Below, one piece after another: positions 16,074 to 25,383 of a stretch of DNA of 64,000 nucleotides. The DNA lies in contig NZ_OZ038523.1 of NCBI RefSeq assembly GCF_964036595.1, forward strand, positions 2,858,501 to 2,922,500. The letters are read 5' to 3'. Position 1 is the stretch's first letter. Each line of letters starts with the position of its first letter. This DNA is from Tenacibaculum sp. 190524A05c. GTDB taxonomy: Bacteria > Bacteroidota > Bacteroidia > Flavobacteriales > Flavobacteriaceae. Under the pieces are notes generated by a model. It worked only from the letters and a program-made list of their open reading frames with translations, was not told the origin of the DNA and did no database searches. Made by a program: the position numbers and the translations under genes.

Positions 16074-17132
16074 ATGTATAGCATGCAACTGTACAACAAG
16101 TTAAGCGCAGAAGAACGCGCTAAATTAATTGACGAAGCGGGTAAAGACCGTATTACTATTTCATTCTATCAATATTATAAGATAGAAAATCCACAACTTT
16201 TTAGAGATAAATTATTTATTGAATGGAACAAACTTGATGTTCTTGGTAGAACTTATGTTTCTTACGAAGGAATTAATGCTCAAATTTCTGTTCCATCTGA
16301 AAACTTTTTAGCCTTAAAAGATCAATTAGATAGTATTTCTTTCCTAAAAGACATTCGTTTGAATGTGGCTGTAGAGCAAAACAATAAGTCTTTCTTAAAA
16401 CTTAAAGTTAAAGTTAGAAATAAGATTGTTGCTGATGGTTTAAATGATGATACTTTTGATGTAACAAACAAAGGTGTTCATTTATCTGCAAAAGAGTTTA
16501 ATGCTATGTTAGCCGATCCTAATACGGTTTGTGTGGATATGCGTAATCATTATGAAAGTGAAATAGGTCATTTTAAAGGAGCCGTTACTCCAGATGTTGA
16601 TACGTTTAGAGATTCTTTAGATATTATTGAAGAAGATTTAAAAGAGCATAAAGAAGATAAAAACCTTTTAATGTATTGTACTGGAGGAATCCGTTGTGAA
16701 AAAGCTTCAGCTTATTACAAGCATAAAGGATTTAAAAATGTATTCCAACTTGAAGGAGGAATTATTGAATATACACGTCAGGTAAAGGAAGAAGGAATTG
16801 AGAATAAGTTTATTGGAAAGAACTTCGTATTTGATCATAGAAGAGCGGAACGAATTTCTGACGATGTAGTTTCTAATTGTCACCAATGTGGAAAACCTTG
16901 TGATACACATACGAATTGTGCAAATGAAGGTTGTCACCTATTATTTATTCAATGTGACGAATGTGCTGAGAAGATGGAAAATACTTGCTCAACTGAATGT
17001 CAAGAAATAATTCATTTACCTTATGAAGAACAAAAAGCTTTACGTAAAGGAAAACATGCGAGTAATAAGATTTTCAAAAAAGGAAGGTCTGAAAAGTTAA
17101 AATTTCAAAAAGGTAACACTTGTAATGCATAA
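16074..17132 (+). CDS. trhO: tRNA uridine-34 hydroxylase, rhodanese family (TrhO/YceA)
   Basis: Member of the rhodanese-like TrhO family, which hydroxylates U34 of tRNA using oxygen. It has 352 residues from ATG 16074. An N-terminal ferredoxin-like domain (about 15-105) is followed by the rhodanese domain with active-site Cys202 in MYCTGGIRCEKA. A C-terminal Cys-rich part (CHQCGKPCDTHTNC...CDECAEK) probably binds zinc. ATG at 16083 is a possible alternative start. The frame also continues upstream to a TTG at 16044, but that codon lies inside the promoter. Confidence 0.9.
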   Translation: MYSMQLYNKLSAEERAKLIDEAGKDRITISFYQYYKIENPQLFRDKLFIEWNKLDVLGRTYVSYEGINAQISVPSENFLALKDQLDSISFLKDIRLNVAVEQNNKSFLKLKVKVRNKIVADGLNDDTFDVTNKGVHLSAKEFNAMLADPNTVCVDMRNHYESEIGHFKGAVTPDVDTFRDSLDIIEEDLKEHKEDKNLLMYCTGGIRCEKASAYYKHKGFKNVFQLEGGIIEYTRQVKEEGIENKFIGKNFVFDHRRAERISDDVVSNCHQCGKPCDTHTNCANEGCHLLFIQCDECAEKMENTCSTECQEIIHLPYEEQKALRKGKHASNKIFKKGRSEKLKFQKGNTCNA

Positions 17133-17137
17133 ATAAG

Positions 17138-17160
17138 AGCGCTCTTTCGAGCGCTTTTTT
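17138..17160 (+). terminator. Terminator of trhO
   Basis: AGCGCTC-TTTC-GAGCGCT (17138-17155) followed by a T-run: a compact perfect 7-bp stem. It ends 12 bases before the GTG start of dinB. Confidence 0.88.
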
Positions 17161-17172
17161 TAATTTTATAGT

Positions 17173-18255
17173 GTGGAACTGCAACCGCCATATCGCAAAA
17201 TTATTCATGTTGATATGGATGCATTTTATGCATCTGTTGAACAACTTGATAATCCTGAACTAAGAGGGAAACCTGTTGCTGTTGGTGGAAGTGAAGTAAG
17301 AGGTGTGGTTTCTGCAGCAAGTTATGAAGCTAGAAAGTTTGGTGTTAAATCTGCTATGAGTGGAGTTTTGGCCAAAAAGAAATGTCCGCATTTAATATTT
17401 GTTAAACCTCGTTACGCTCGGTACAAGGAAATTTCTTCAAAAATTAGAGAAATATTCTACGATTATACAGATTTGGTAGAGCCTTTATCATTAGATGAAG
17501 CCTATTTAGATGTTACCGAAAATAAAAAGGGAAATCCGTCTGCAAGTTTAATCGCACAAGAAATTAGAGATCGAATTTGGGAGGAACTGGAATTAAGAGC
17601 TTCTGCGGGAATTTCTATTAATAAATTTATAGCTAAAGTAGCTTCTGATATCAATAAACCAAATGGACAGAAAACGATTAAACCAAATGAGGTTTTAGAT
17701 TTTTTAGAGGAACTTCCTGTGGGTAAGTTTTATGGCGTTGGTAAAGTTACTGCTGCCAAAATGCACAATCATGGAATATTTAATGGTTTAGATTTAAAAA
17801 ATCGATCACTCGAGGATTTGGTTTCACTTTTTGGTAAATCGGGTAAGCATTATTATAATATTGTTCGTGGAATTCATAATAGCGAAGTAAAACCAGATCG
17901 GGTAAGAAAATCGATTGCCGCAGAACGTACATTTAATGAGAACTTATCTTCAGAAATTTATATGCTAAAAAAACTGGAACTTATTGCTGAAGAATTGGAA
18001 CGAAGAATGATGCATTCAAAAACGAAAGGTAAGACGGTAACTTTAAAAATAAAGTATAGCGATTTTACACAGCAAACTCGCAGTAAAACAGTTGGTAATT
18101 ATTTACAAAAGAAAGAAGAGTTTTATCCGTTAATTAAAGATTTACTTATGCAAGATCATTTGAAAAATTCTGTTCGTCTTTTAGGAATTTCATTAAGTAA
18201 TTTAGATACGGAAAAGAAAGATCCGATTTGGGTACAATTGCAATTTGATTTTTAA
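17173..18255 (+). CDS. dinB: DNA polymerase IV (Y family)
   Basis: Error-prone translesion polymerase of 360 residues. Catalytic acidic motifs are VDMDAFYASVEQ near the N terminus and SLDEAYLDVTE near residue 106. A thumb with HhH (VGKVTAAKMHNHGI) and a little-finger domain follow. The C terminus WVQLQFDF resembles a sliding-clamp docking peptide. The start is GTG at 17173, which gives the normal N-terminal length. It overlaps the convergent histidine kinase gene by 4 bases. Confidence 0.94.
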   Translation: MELQPPYRKIIHVDMDAFYASVEQLDNPELRGKPVAVGGSEVRGVVSAASYEARKFGVKSAMSGVLAKKKCPHLIFVKPRYARYKEISSKIREIFYDYTDLVEPLSLDEAYLDVTENKKGNPSASLIAQEIRDRIWEELELRASAGISINKFIAKVASDINKPNGQKTIKPNEVLDFLEELPVGKFYGVGKVTAAKMHNHGIFNGLDLKNRSLEDLVSLFGKSGKHYYNIVRGIHNSEVKPDRVRKSIAAERTFNENLSSEIYMLKKLELIAEELERRMMHSKTKGKTVTLKIKYSDFTQQTRSKTVGNYLQKKEEFYPLIKDLLMQDHLKNSVRLLGISLSNLDTEKKDPIWVQLQFDF

Positions 18256-20195
18256 GCAAAAGGAAAACGTAAAGAAACTTTAGTTCCAGCAGGAGAACCA
18301 TCTTCATTAGTAAGATCATGATAAGTTAATGAGAATTCATCATCATAATCTTCAGAAAATGTTTTTAATCGCTCTTTGGTTAAATCGATTCCAACAGATT
18401 TTCTTTTTAACGATTTACCTTCTTTAATTTTTGCTGCTGCATTTCTACCAATTCCGTTATCAATAATATTAACTTCAACAACAGTATCGGATACTTTATT
18501 GGCAGTAAGCTTTATTTGTTTATCGCTTTTTTTCGAAGAAAGTCCATGCCATAAGGCATTCTCTAAAAAGGGTTGAAGAATTAATGGCGGAACTTTAATA
18601 GTGTCCGTATTCATATCAGGATTAATATCTACCTGATAATTGATTTCATTGGAAAAACGAATATTTTCAATACTCATATATAAATCCATAGTAGCTAGTT
18701 CTTCTTTTAAACTAACCTCTTTGATTTTTGATACATCAAGAATATTACGAATTAACTTTGAGAATTTATTCAAGTAATAAACAGCTTGCTTCTGCTCGTT
18801 GTTAATAATGTATAATTTGATCGAGTTTAATGCATTAAAAATGAAATGAGGATTCATTTGAGTTTGTAATGCTTGTTGCTCTAAGAGTAATATTTTACGA
18901 TCATTGTTTAATAAACGCTGACGATAAATAGAATATAAAGCTATACTTAACAACGCAATTGTAATAAGGGTAATGATTAAAATATTTCTGTTTCTATAAA
19001 ATTGTAGAGACTCTATTTCCGATTGTGTTTCTAAATACGCGATTTCATTAATCTTTGTTTGTAAATCGTGCTTAGAAATTAAGTTGTTAACGTATGAAAT
19101 ATTCTTCTGACCAAAAGTACTTTTTTCGATTTCAACTGCCTTTTTGAAATAATCAAATGCCATTGAATAATTTTCTTGCTTTTCATAAAGTTTAGCTAAA
19201 GATTCTGCACAAGAAATTTGACTTTTTCTAAATCTAAACTTACGAGACAATTCAAGACCTTCTTTTAACTTTACTTCAGCCTCAGTAAGTTGATCATTAT
19301 GAAGTAAAGCTGCTCCATAATTTCCTAAAGTTCGTGCTAAATAATAGTTATTGTTGTACTTCTTAGCTAATGGATAGATCTCTTCAATAAACTTCAAAGC
19401 CATTTTACTATTACCTTTTTTTCGATAAACACTACTCAAATTATTGTAGCAAATAACTTTTCCTCTGGTAGACTTTAGTTCTTCGTTTACCTTTAAAGAT
19501 TCTTTATAATTTTTAATAGCGTCATCAAAAAGTAATAAGTTTTCTTGAGCGAAACCTATATTTTCATAGTTGATAGCAACTCCAATTTTGTTATCTAAGT
19601 TTTTTGAGATTTCAAGAGACTTTTCAAATTCGTTTAATGCTAAATTATATTGTTGTAGAGAAAGGTAAATGTTACCAATACTATTTATTGAGATACTAAT
19701 ATTCTTTGTATTCCTTTCTGTTTGATTTTTATTTCTTTTGGAAATTGTAAGTGCGGCTTGATGACAGTCTAGAGCATTTCTAACATCATCATATCTTCTA
19801 TGACAAGCACCTAATAAGTTTAATGTAAACGCTTCGATTTCAATTTGCCCAGATTTTTTGGCTAAATCTAGAGCCTCTTTATGATATTTAACAGATTCGT
19901 TATATTTTGATTCTTTACGTAAAATTCTACCAAGATTATTTTTAGCAGATATTTGACCAATCAAATAGTTGTTTTTTAGGCTAAGCTCAAATAATTGGAG
20001 ATTTTGGTTTTTGGTAAAAAATTCGTTGTTATTGCTAGAACTGTATAAAAGTGAATCAAGTTGAAAATAGTCTTTCGATTTTTCCTTTACCAATTCTCGA
20101 ATAGATTGAATTCGAGCGCTATCTTTCTCTTTACCTTGCGAAAAGATTAAGAAAGGAAGTAGGAGGAGAAAAAATAAAAAACTTTTTTTACTCAT
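18252..20195 (-). CDS. TPR-containing sensor histidine kinase, LytS type
   Basis: 647 residues. A signal peptide (MSKKSFLFFLLLLPFLIF) is followed by a periplasmic array of tetratricopeptide repeats (about 60-375), one membrane helix (about 400-420), then a His_kinase (PF06580) domain with phospho-acceptor His in QTQMNPHFIFNALNSI. The ATPase domain ends with NGIGRNAA and GIDLTKERL. It is coupled to the LytTR response regulator just upstream (1-base gap). It probably senses an envelope or nutritional signal; the ligand is unknown. Confidence 0.92.
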   Translation of the reverse strand: MSKKSFLFFLLLLPFLIFSQGKEKDSARIQSIRELVKEKSKDYFQLDSLLYSSSNNNEFFTKNQNLQLFELSLKNNYLIGQISAKNNLGRILRKESKYNESVKYHKEALDLAKKSGQIEIEAFTLNLLGACHRRYDDVRNALDCHQAALTISKRNKNQTERNTKNISISINSIGNIYLSLQQYNLALNEFEKSLEISKNLDNKIGVAINYENIGFAQENLLLFDDAIKNYKESLKVNEELKSTRGKVICYNNLSSVYRKKGNSKMALKFIEEIYPLAKKYNNNYYLARTLGNYGAALLHNDQLTEAEVKLKEGLELSRKFRFRKSQISCAESLAKLYEKQENYSMAFDYFKKAVEIEKSTFGQKNISYVNNLISKHDLQTKINEIAYLETQSEIESLQFYRNRNILIITLITIALLSIALYSIYRQRLLNNDRKILLLEQQALQTQMNPHFIFNALNSIKLYIINNEQKQAVYYLNKFSKLIRNILDVSKIKEVSLKEELATMDLYMSIENIRFSNEINYQVDINPDMNTDTIKVPPLILQPFLENALWHGLSSKKSDKQIKLTANKVSDTVVEVNIIDNGIGRNAAAKIKEGKSLKRKSVGIDLTKERLKTFSEDYDDEFSLTYHDLTNEDGSPAGTKVSLRFPFA

Positions 20196-20196
20196 T

Positions 20197-20940
20197 TTAA
20201 AATTTATCGAGGAACTCTGTTTTCTTCTGTCTAGAAACAGGAATTTTGTGGTTCATTTCCAAGATTACATATCCGTCAGTTTTGTAGTATTCTTTTACTT
20301 TATCTAGGTTGATGATGTAGGAATTATGAATTCTAAAAAACATATCTTCTGGAAGTAAACCATTAACTTCTTTTAGTTTTTTGGTTACTACTATTTTTTT
20401 TGCTTCAATGGTGTGAATTGAACTGTAGTTTCCATCTGATTCAACGCACACTATTTCTTCTGGTTTTAAAAAGATAAGCTTACCATCTGCATTAATAATA
20501 ATTTTCTTTTTTGATAAGCGTTGGTTGAAATTAAAAAGTATTTTTTCAAACTTTTCGTCGGTATCAACTTGAGCTATTCTTTGTGTAAACTTTGTAATCT
20601 TTTTTAAGCATTGTTCTAAATCATCGGTATCAACCGGTTTAAGGAGATAATCAATGGCTTCTTTCTTTAAAGCTTCAATGGCATACTCGTTATATGCAGT
20701 AGTAATCACAATAGCGAAATCTTTTCTTGGTAGTTTTTCTATAAATTGAAATCCATCCATAGTTGGCATTTCAATATCTAAGAAAAGACAGTCAATACTA
20801 TTATTATCAATAAATTCTAAAGCTTTTTCGGGGTTCGAAAAAGTATTTACAATTTCTACTTCATCATTGAAATTAGAAAGCTCCCAAGACAGGCTTTTTA
20901 TAGCCTTGTCTTCATCGTCAACAATTATCGCCTTAAGCAT
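20197..20940 (-). CDS. LytTR family response regulator
   Basis: 247 residues. A receiver domain (1-120) with phospho-acceptor Asp55 in CLFLDIEMPTMDG is followed by a LytTR DNA-binding domain (about 150-245, ending PVSRQKKTEFLDKF). It is the partner of the TPR histidine kinase downstream. The frame extends upstream to an ATG at 20994, but a full promoter lies in between (TATATTTG at 20949-20956 on the minus strand), so ATG 20940 (MLKAIIVDDED) is chosen. The leader would be only a few bases. Confidence 0.93.
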   Translation of the reverse strand: MLKAIIVDDEDKAIKSLSWELSNFNDEVEIVNTFSNPEKALEFIDNNSIDCLFLDIEMPTMDGFQFIEKLPRKDFAIVITTAYNEYAIEALKKEAIDYLLKPVDTDDLEQCLKKITKFTQRIAQVDTDEKFEKILFNFNQRLSKKKIIINADGKLIFLKPEEIVCVESDGNYSSIHTIEAKKIVVTKKLKEVNGLLPEDMFFRIHNSYIINLDKVKEYYKTDGYVILEMNHKIPVSRQKKTEFLDKF

Positions 20941-20948
20941 ATTTACAA

Positions 20949-20977
20949 CAAATATATATTTTACGCAATTTATACAA
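20949..20977 (-). promoter_or_regulatory. Promoter of the LytTR/kinase operon
   Basis: On the minus strand, TTG (20977-20975), 18 bases, then TATATTTG (20956-20949). It is a complete consensus promoter. The -7 box ends 8 bases before the ATG, so the mRNA is nearly leaderless. Confidence 0.8.
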
Positions 20978-21013
20978 AAAAAACGACCATTCATACATTT
21001 TTGTCGTTTTTTT
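20977..21013 (-). terminator. Terminator-like hairpin upstream of the response regulator
   Basis: AAAAAAACGAC (20977-20987) pairs with GTCGTTTTTTT (21003-21013) across a 15-base loop. It would stop leftward read-through from the enoyl-CoA hydratase operon. It abuts the -33 element of the next promoter. Confidence 0.6.
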
Positions 21014-21073
21014 ATATTTTTTTTGAGCGTACTGGCAATAAAATAACAGAATTAGTGAGAAATCTATAAAAAA

Positions 21074-21102
21074 AGGCTTGCGCAATGCAAGCCTGTATTT
21101 TT
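21074..21102 (-). terminator. Terminator of the holB operon
   Basis: AGGCTTGC (21074-21081) pairs with GCAAGCCT (21087-21094), a perfect 8-bp stem with a 5-base loop. On the minus strand it follows the hydratase stop and runs into a T-tract. Confidence 0.88.
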
Positions 21103-21884
21103 TATTTGTTAGGAAAATCTGCTTTCCTTTTTTCTAAAAATGCGGTAGTACCTTCTTTAAAATCTTCAGTTCCAAAACAAGCTCCGAACTGTTGTACTTC
21201 AGATTGATAACCGTTAATTCCGTCTTTAAATCCGTCGTTAACAGCTTTAATTGCTTTACCAATGGCTACGGAAGAATTCTTAGTGATTTTGCTCGCTAAT
21301 TTTTCTCCTAATCCTTGTAACTCATCTTGAGGAACAACGTAGTTCACTAATCCATAACTTTTAGCTTCATCTGCAGAAATCATTCCAGCAGTCATAATTA
21401 ACTCCATAGCTTTTCCTTTTCCTATTAGTTGAGGAAGTCTTTGAGTTCCACCATAACCAGGAATTACACCTAATGAAGTTTCAGGTAATCCCATTTTTGC
21501 ATTATCTGAGGCAATTCTAAAATGACAAGACATTGCTAATTCTAAACCACCACCTAATGCAAAACCGTTAACCATTGCAATAACTGGAGTTGATAAATTT
21601 TCTACAAAATCGAATAATAATTCTTGCCCTTTTGCAGCTAATTTCCCTCCTTCCTCAACAGAAAAATGAGCAAACTCAGAAATATCTGCACCAGCAACAA
21701 AAGCTTTTTCTCCGCTACCAGTTAACAAAATAACTTTTACGTCTTTATTTTCTTCAAGACTTTTAAAAGCTTCATGTAATTCTTCAATTGTACTTTTATT
21801 AAGAGCATTAAGCTTCTTAGGTCTATTAATTGTAACTTTAGCTAAATTATCTTCTACTGCTACAAGTATGTTTTCAAAGGTCAT
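21102..21884 (-). CDS. Enoyl-CoA hydratase/isomerase family protein
   Basis: 260-residue crotonase-fold enzyme. Both catalytic glutamates of true hydratases are present: one in ALGGGLELAMSCHF and one in GLPETSLGVIPGYGG. The oxyanion-hole glycines (AFVAGADI and GGGLE) are also kept. It likely hydrates short-chain enoyl-CoA in beta-oxidation or a related pathway; the exact substrate is unknown. It is the last gene of a four-gene leftward operon, 3 bases after the histidine kinase. Confidence 0.88.
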   Translation of the reverse strand: MTFENILVAVEDNLAKVTINRPKKLNALNKSTIEELHEAFKSLEENKDVKVILLTGSGEKAFVAGADISEFAHFSVEEGGKLAAKGQELLFDFVENLSTPVIAMVNGFALGGGLELAMSCHFRIASDNAKMGLPETSLGVIPGYGGTQRLPQLIGKGKAMELIMTAGMISADEAKSYGLVNYVVPQDELQGLGEKLASKITKNSSVAIGKAIKAVNDGFKDGINGYQSEVQQFGACFGTEDFKEGTTAFLEKRKADFPNK

Positions 21885-21887
21885 AAG

Positions 21888-23348
21888 TTAAGTTTTGGGT
21901 AAAGTTACAGTAAATACTGTTCCTATACCATAAGTTGATGAAAAAGTTATTGTTCCATTATAGGCTTCTATAATGTTTTTAATCATAGGTAATCCAAGTC
22001 CCATTCCACTAGTTTTAGTTGTGAATTTTGGTTCAAAGATTAACTCTTTATTTTCTTCAGAAATTCCTTTTCCATTATCAGATACTTTAATCACAACATG
22101 ATTATCTTTTGAAGTTACTTTTACTTCTATTTTCGGATTTGCTTCGTCTGGTTTCATGGCTTGAGTTGCATTTTTAACCAAGTTTGTCATAATCCTTATC
22201 AGTTGTGTTTTATCTAAATGTGCATACAATTCCTGTTCTTCAGGAATATAATGAATGAAGTCTTCATTAAAAATATCTAATGCATGTTTCACAACATCAA
22301 TAACATCAATGTTTTCTTTTCGTTGAGTCGGCATTTTAGCAAAGTCTGAAAAGGCTGATGCAATAGAACTCATCACGTCTATTTGCTGAATTAAAGTTTC
22401 ACTATACTCTGCTATTTTTTCTCTAATATTTTCATCTGTAGGATCGAACTTTCTTAAGAAACTTTGAACCGTAAGTCGCATTGGAGTCAGTGGATTCTTA
22501 ATTTCATGAGCCACTTGTTTTGCCATTTCTCGCCAAGCTTGTTCACGCTCACTTTGCGCAAGTTTAACTGCACTATCTTCCAATTGATCAATCATATTGT
22601 TATACGCATCAACCAGAGAATTAATTTCAGAGCTAGCCACATTCAAGGTGATTTTCTCGTTTTGCTTGTTTAAACGAGTTTCCTTGATTTTATTAGAAAT
22701 AGTTTGAATCGAACGCGTAATATAACTTGACAAAAAATATGCAAGAGCAATTGCTGCAATGAACATTAAAATGTAAACCAGTAAAAGCCTACTCATAAAC
22801 TCTCTTAACTCATCTTTTTGCTCTTCATTGTCTTGAACCATTTTAAGTTCAAGAATTCCAATTCTTTTATATCGAAGATCGTTGATGTACGAGTAGGATG
22901 ACAAAAGAGAAATGTTTTGTTTGTCAATAGTTTTTAAAATTCTGTGATTAGAATTATTAGCAAGTTCGTTGATGATTTCATCTGAAAGTGGAACTTCTTT
23001 TACCTTCTCAAAATCATAAGGAATTGATGATTTTAAAGGATTTCCATTCATATCGTACATAGAAATGGTAAGCTTATGAATATCTGCTATTTCATAAATA
23101 CGATCTTGAAAAATTTTCGATAAATTTTGAGTGTTTACAGGATACGTAGTTTTCCTTTTTAACTCAATATCAATATTGTGTGTTGTTGCGGTTTCTTTTC
23201 TTCCGAAACGGTGAATGTTGTAATCTTTGGTTTGTTCATCGTATTGATAAATGGTTACACTAGCAATTAAGATAGATGCTAAAAGCACCAATAAAATCAT
23301 GGAAATAAATATCCGAATACGAAGCGAAATGTTGTTAAGATTGAACAA
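21888..23348 (-). CDS. Membrane sensor histidine kinase with HAMP domain (NtrY-like)
   Basis: 486 residues. Two membrane helices (about 12-32 and 185-208) flank a periplasmic sensor region. A HAMP segment (about 210-265), a HisKA domain with His in AKQVAHEIKNPLTPMRL, and an HATPase domain with NATQAM, DNGKGI and GMGLGLPM follow. The HEIKNPLTP form is typical of NtrY-like kinases. No response regulator is next to it, so it is an orphan locally. It lies 3 bases after a small lipoprotein gene and probably shares its mRNA. Confidence 0.9.
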   Translation of the reverse strand: MFNLNNISLRIRIFISMILLVLLASILIASVTIYQYDEQTKDYNIHRFGRKETATTHNIDIELKRKTTYPVNTQNLSKIFQDRIYEIADIHKLTISMYDMNGNPLKSSIPYDFEKVKEVPLSDEIINELANNSNHRILKTIDKQNISLLSSYSYINDLRYKRIGILELKMVQDNEEQKDELREFMSRLLLVYILMFIAAIALAYFLSSYITRSIQTISNKIKETRLNKQNEKITLNVASSEINSLVDAYNNMIDQLEDSAVKLAQSEREQAWREMAKQVAHEIKNPLTPMRLTVQSFLRKFDPTDENIREKIAEYSETLIQQIDVMSSIASAFSDFAKMPTQRKENIDVIDVVKHALDIFNEDFIHYIPEEQELYAHLDKTQLIRIMTNLVKNATQAMKPDEANPKIEVKVTSKDNHVVIKVSDNGKGISEENKELIFEPKFTTKTSGMGLGLPMIKNIIEAYNGTITFSSTYGIGTVFTVTLPKT

Positions 23349-23351
23349 TGA

Positions 23352-23861
23352 TTATTTAAGTTTTTTAGATTTCATAATTAATATATCATCAAACTCTTTA
23401 TCATCATCCCAATCGTAAATTACTTTACCAGTAAATCCTTCTTCAGTTGTTGTGATGGCATACCAAGCTTGTACTTGTTTTCCTAAATAGGCATAATCAA
23501 CATATAAACTATCTCCTTTTGTTTTCCAGTTTCCTCCAGTTTCTCCGACTTTACTACCATCAGGCTGTTTAAACCAAGCAGTAAAAGTTCCATCATTTTT
23601 ATATTCAGATTGTGCTCGTCCGGTATTAGGCTTGCTGAAATCGTCTTCAAAAACAAAGGAACTATCCGCTTTCTGATAAGTCGGATATTCTATTTTTATA
23701 TAAGATGTTTCCCAAGTACCAACCATGTATGTGTTTAATGACTTTTCTTGAACTTCTTTTTGAGGAGTCTCAGATTCCTCACTTTTATTTTTTTCTTGTT
23801 TACAAGCAGCAAAAATTAGTCCAACAATTACAATTGCTGAAAAAAAGTGTGATTTTATCAT
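23352..23861 (-). CDS. Predicted lipoprotein of unknown function
   Basis: 169 residues. A signal peptide ends in a lipobox, LIFAAC, with lipidated Cys19, followed by a Lys/Glu-rich linker. The body is beta-rich (MVGTWETSYIKIEYPTY, GGNWKTKGDSLYVDY, AWYAITTTEEGF), like a small lipocalin-type barrel. I do not recognise a named family with certainty. Its ATG overlaps the holB stop, and the histidine kinase starts 3 bases after it. Pairing with a sensor kinase suggests an envelope role, but this is inference. Confidence 0.75.
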   Translation of the reverse strand: MIKSHFFSAIVIVGLIFAACKQEKNKSEESETPQKEVQEKSLNTYMVGTWETSYIKIEYPTYQKADSSFVFEDDFSKPNTGRAQSEYKNDGTFTAWFKQPDGSKVGETGGNWKTKGDSLYVDYAYLGKQVQAWYAITTTEEGFTGKVIYDWDDDKEFDDILIMKSKKLK

Positions 23862-25012
23862 CAGGTATTGACTTTTTGTTCTTTGGTGTGTAGTAATCTC
23901 GTAAGTTTTATAGATAGATCTAATAAAATAATTTTAGCATTACCATTTCTTTCGATATGATATTGAGCGTCGTTTAATTCCTTTTCAATGGAAAGTATAT
24001 TTCCGCTATGAATAAAAGGAGCGAATTTCTCTAATTTAAAGTTAGACGTTTGTGGAGTTAAATAAACCAAATCAGGAGTACCGTAATTTAATAATAAGGC
24101 TTGTCTGAAAAAGTGTAAACAATATTGAATAAATTGTTTTTGGGTTTCTCTTCCGCTTTTAGCGATTGCTTCACTCCACTGAATTAAATCTTGAATAACA
24201 GCTGCATTTCCTTTTGCTTTAAATGCACTTCGAATCCAAGTAATGAACCATTCTTCGAAAACCAAGTCATTAGAATCATTATGCAATAAATGAAGAGCTT
24301 TGTTGTAGTTTCCTTCACTTTGTTGTGCAATTCTATTGGCTTCGTTAGCAGAAATTTCTTGAGTTCTTAAAAGTTCATTGACAATGTCGTTTTCACTTAA
24401 AGATGGAAAGTGTAATGCTTGACAACGAGATTTGATCGTATTTATAATTTTTCCTTCGTCTTCTGTAACTAAAAGAAATATAGTTTTTGACGGTGGTTCT
24501 TCTATCAGTTTAAGTAGTTTATTGGATGCAGCGATATTCATTTTTTCCGCCATCCAAATAATCATTACTTTAAAACCACCTTCGTATGATTTTAGAGAAA
24601 GTTTTTTGACAATATCTTCTGCTTCATCAACACCAATCTGTCCTTGTTTATTTTCAACACCAATACTTTTTAACCAGTCGAATAAACTTCCATAAGGAGA
24701 ATCAAAAATAAAGTTCCTCCATTCCTCCAAAAAAAGGTTGCTTGTTGGGTGTTTTTTTACTGAATCTGTAGTAGTAACTGGAAAAGCAAAATGTAAATCA
24801 GGATGCTGTAGTTTACTGCATTTAAGAGCGCAAGCTTCTGGGTTGTTAGAAGAGCTTGTTAACAACAGTTGAGCATAAGCAACTGCAGCAGCTAAAGTAC
24901 CTGAACCTTCTTTACCTACAAATAACTGAGCATGCGGAATTCTGCCGTTTTCAGCAGACGCCGATAAATGCTTTTTTATATGTTCTTGACCTATGATATT
25001 ATCGAATGTCAT
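23861..25012 (-). CDS. holB: DNA polymerase III delta-prime subunit (clamp loader)
   Basis: 383-residue AAA+ clamp-loader subunit. It begins MTFDNIIGQEHIKKHL; the P-loop is degenerate (GKEGSGTLAAA), as expected for delta-prime, which does not hydrolyse ATP. The zinc-ribbon region has only two evident cysteines (ACALKCSKLQHPD). The SRC motif (KSRCQALHFP) is present. It is the first gene of a compact operon with a lipoprotein, a histidine kinase and an enoyl-CoA hydratase. Confidence 0.88.
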   Translation of the reverse strand: MTFDNIIGQEHIKKHLSASAENGRIPHAQLFVGKEGSGTLAAAVAYAQLLLTSSSNNPEACALKCSKLQHPDLHFAFPVTTTDSVKKHPTSNLFLEEWRNFIFDSPYGSLFDWLKSIGVENKQGQIGVDEAEDIVKKLSLKSYEGGFKVMIIWMAEKMNIAASNKLLKLIEEPPSKTIFLLVTEDEGKIINTIKSRCQALHFPSLSENDIVNELLRTQEISANEANRIAQQSEGNYNKALHLLHNDSNDLVFEEWFITWIRSAFKAKGNAAVIQDLIQWSEAIAKSGRETQKQFIQYCLHFFRQALLLNYGTPDLVYLTPQTSNFKLEKFAPFIHSGNILSIEKELNDAQYHIERNGNAKIILLDLSIKLTRLLHTKEQKVNT

Positions 25013-25075
25013 AAGGCAAATATACTATTTATGTTAAGAGAGAAAAACCACTTCTTTAGAATGGTTCTAATTTAG

Positions 25076-25083
25076 TATCTTTG
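25076..25083 (+). promoter_or_regulatory. -7 element of feoAB
   Basis: TATCTTTG followed by C, an exact -7 match. It overlaps an upstream in-frame TTG at 25081, which rules that codon out as the feoA start. No Fur-type operator could be identified with confidence. Confidence 0.6.
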
Positions 25084-25137
25084 CATTTCGCAATACGTTC
25101 TGGATACACAGAATTTAGGCGATTAAAAATCATTTCT

Positions 25138-25383
25138 TTGAGTACTATTGCATCTTTAAAAATTGGAGAATCAGGAATTATTTCTGAGGATAACCAACAT
25201 TCTATTCCTTTAAAATTATTAGAAATGGGTTGCTTACCTGGAGTTGAAGTTACATTGCTTCAAATAGCGCCTTTAAACGACCCAATGTACATATTGGTAA
25301 ATGGCAGTCATTTAGCAATACGAAAAGAAATGGCTTCTAAAATTAAACTGATGAACCTAGAAATAAAAGATGGCGAAAGATAG
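25138..25383 (+). CDS. feoA: FeoA family protein
   Basis: 81-residue SH3-like protein that assists FeoB in ferrous iron uptake. It has the family core LLEMGCLPGVEVTLLQIAPLNDP and MASKIKLMNLE. The start is set at TTG 25138 (STIASLKIGESG), because the longer frame would begin inside the promoter and no ATG is available. It overlaps feoB by 14 bases, which suggests coupled translation. Confidence 0.85.
   Translation: MSTIASLKIGESGIISEDNQHSIPLKLLEMGCLPGVEVTLLQIAPLNDPMYILVNGSHLAIRKEMASKIKLMNLEIKDGER

Noticed and set aside
20941-20994. 18-residue N-terminal extension of the LytTR regulator
   Set aside because: The extension overlaps a complete promoter, and the receiver domain begins properly at ATG 20940.
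25081-25137. Longer feoA starting at TTG 25081
   Set aside because: This codon lies inside the -7 box TATCTTTG; the family N terminus starts at about 25138.
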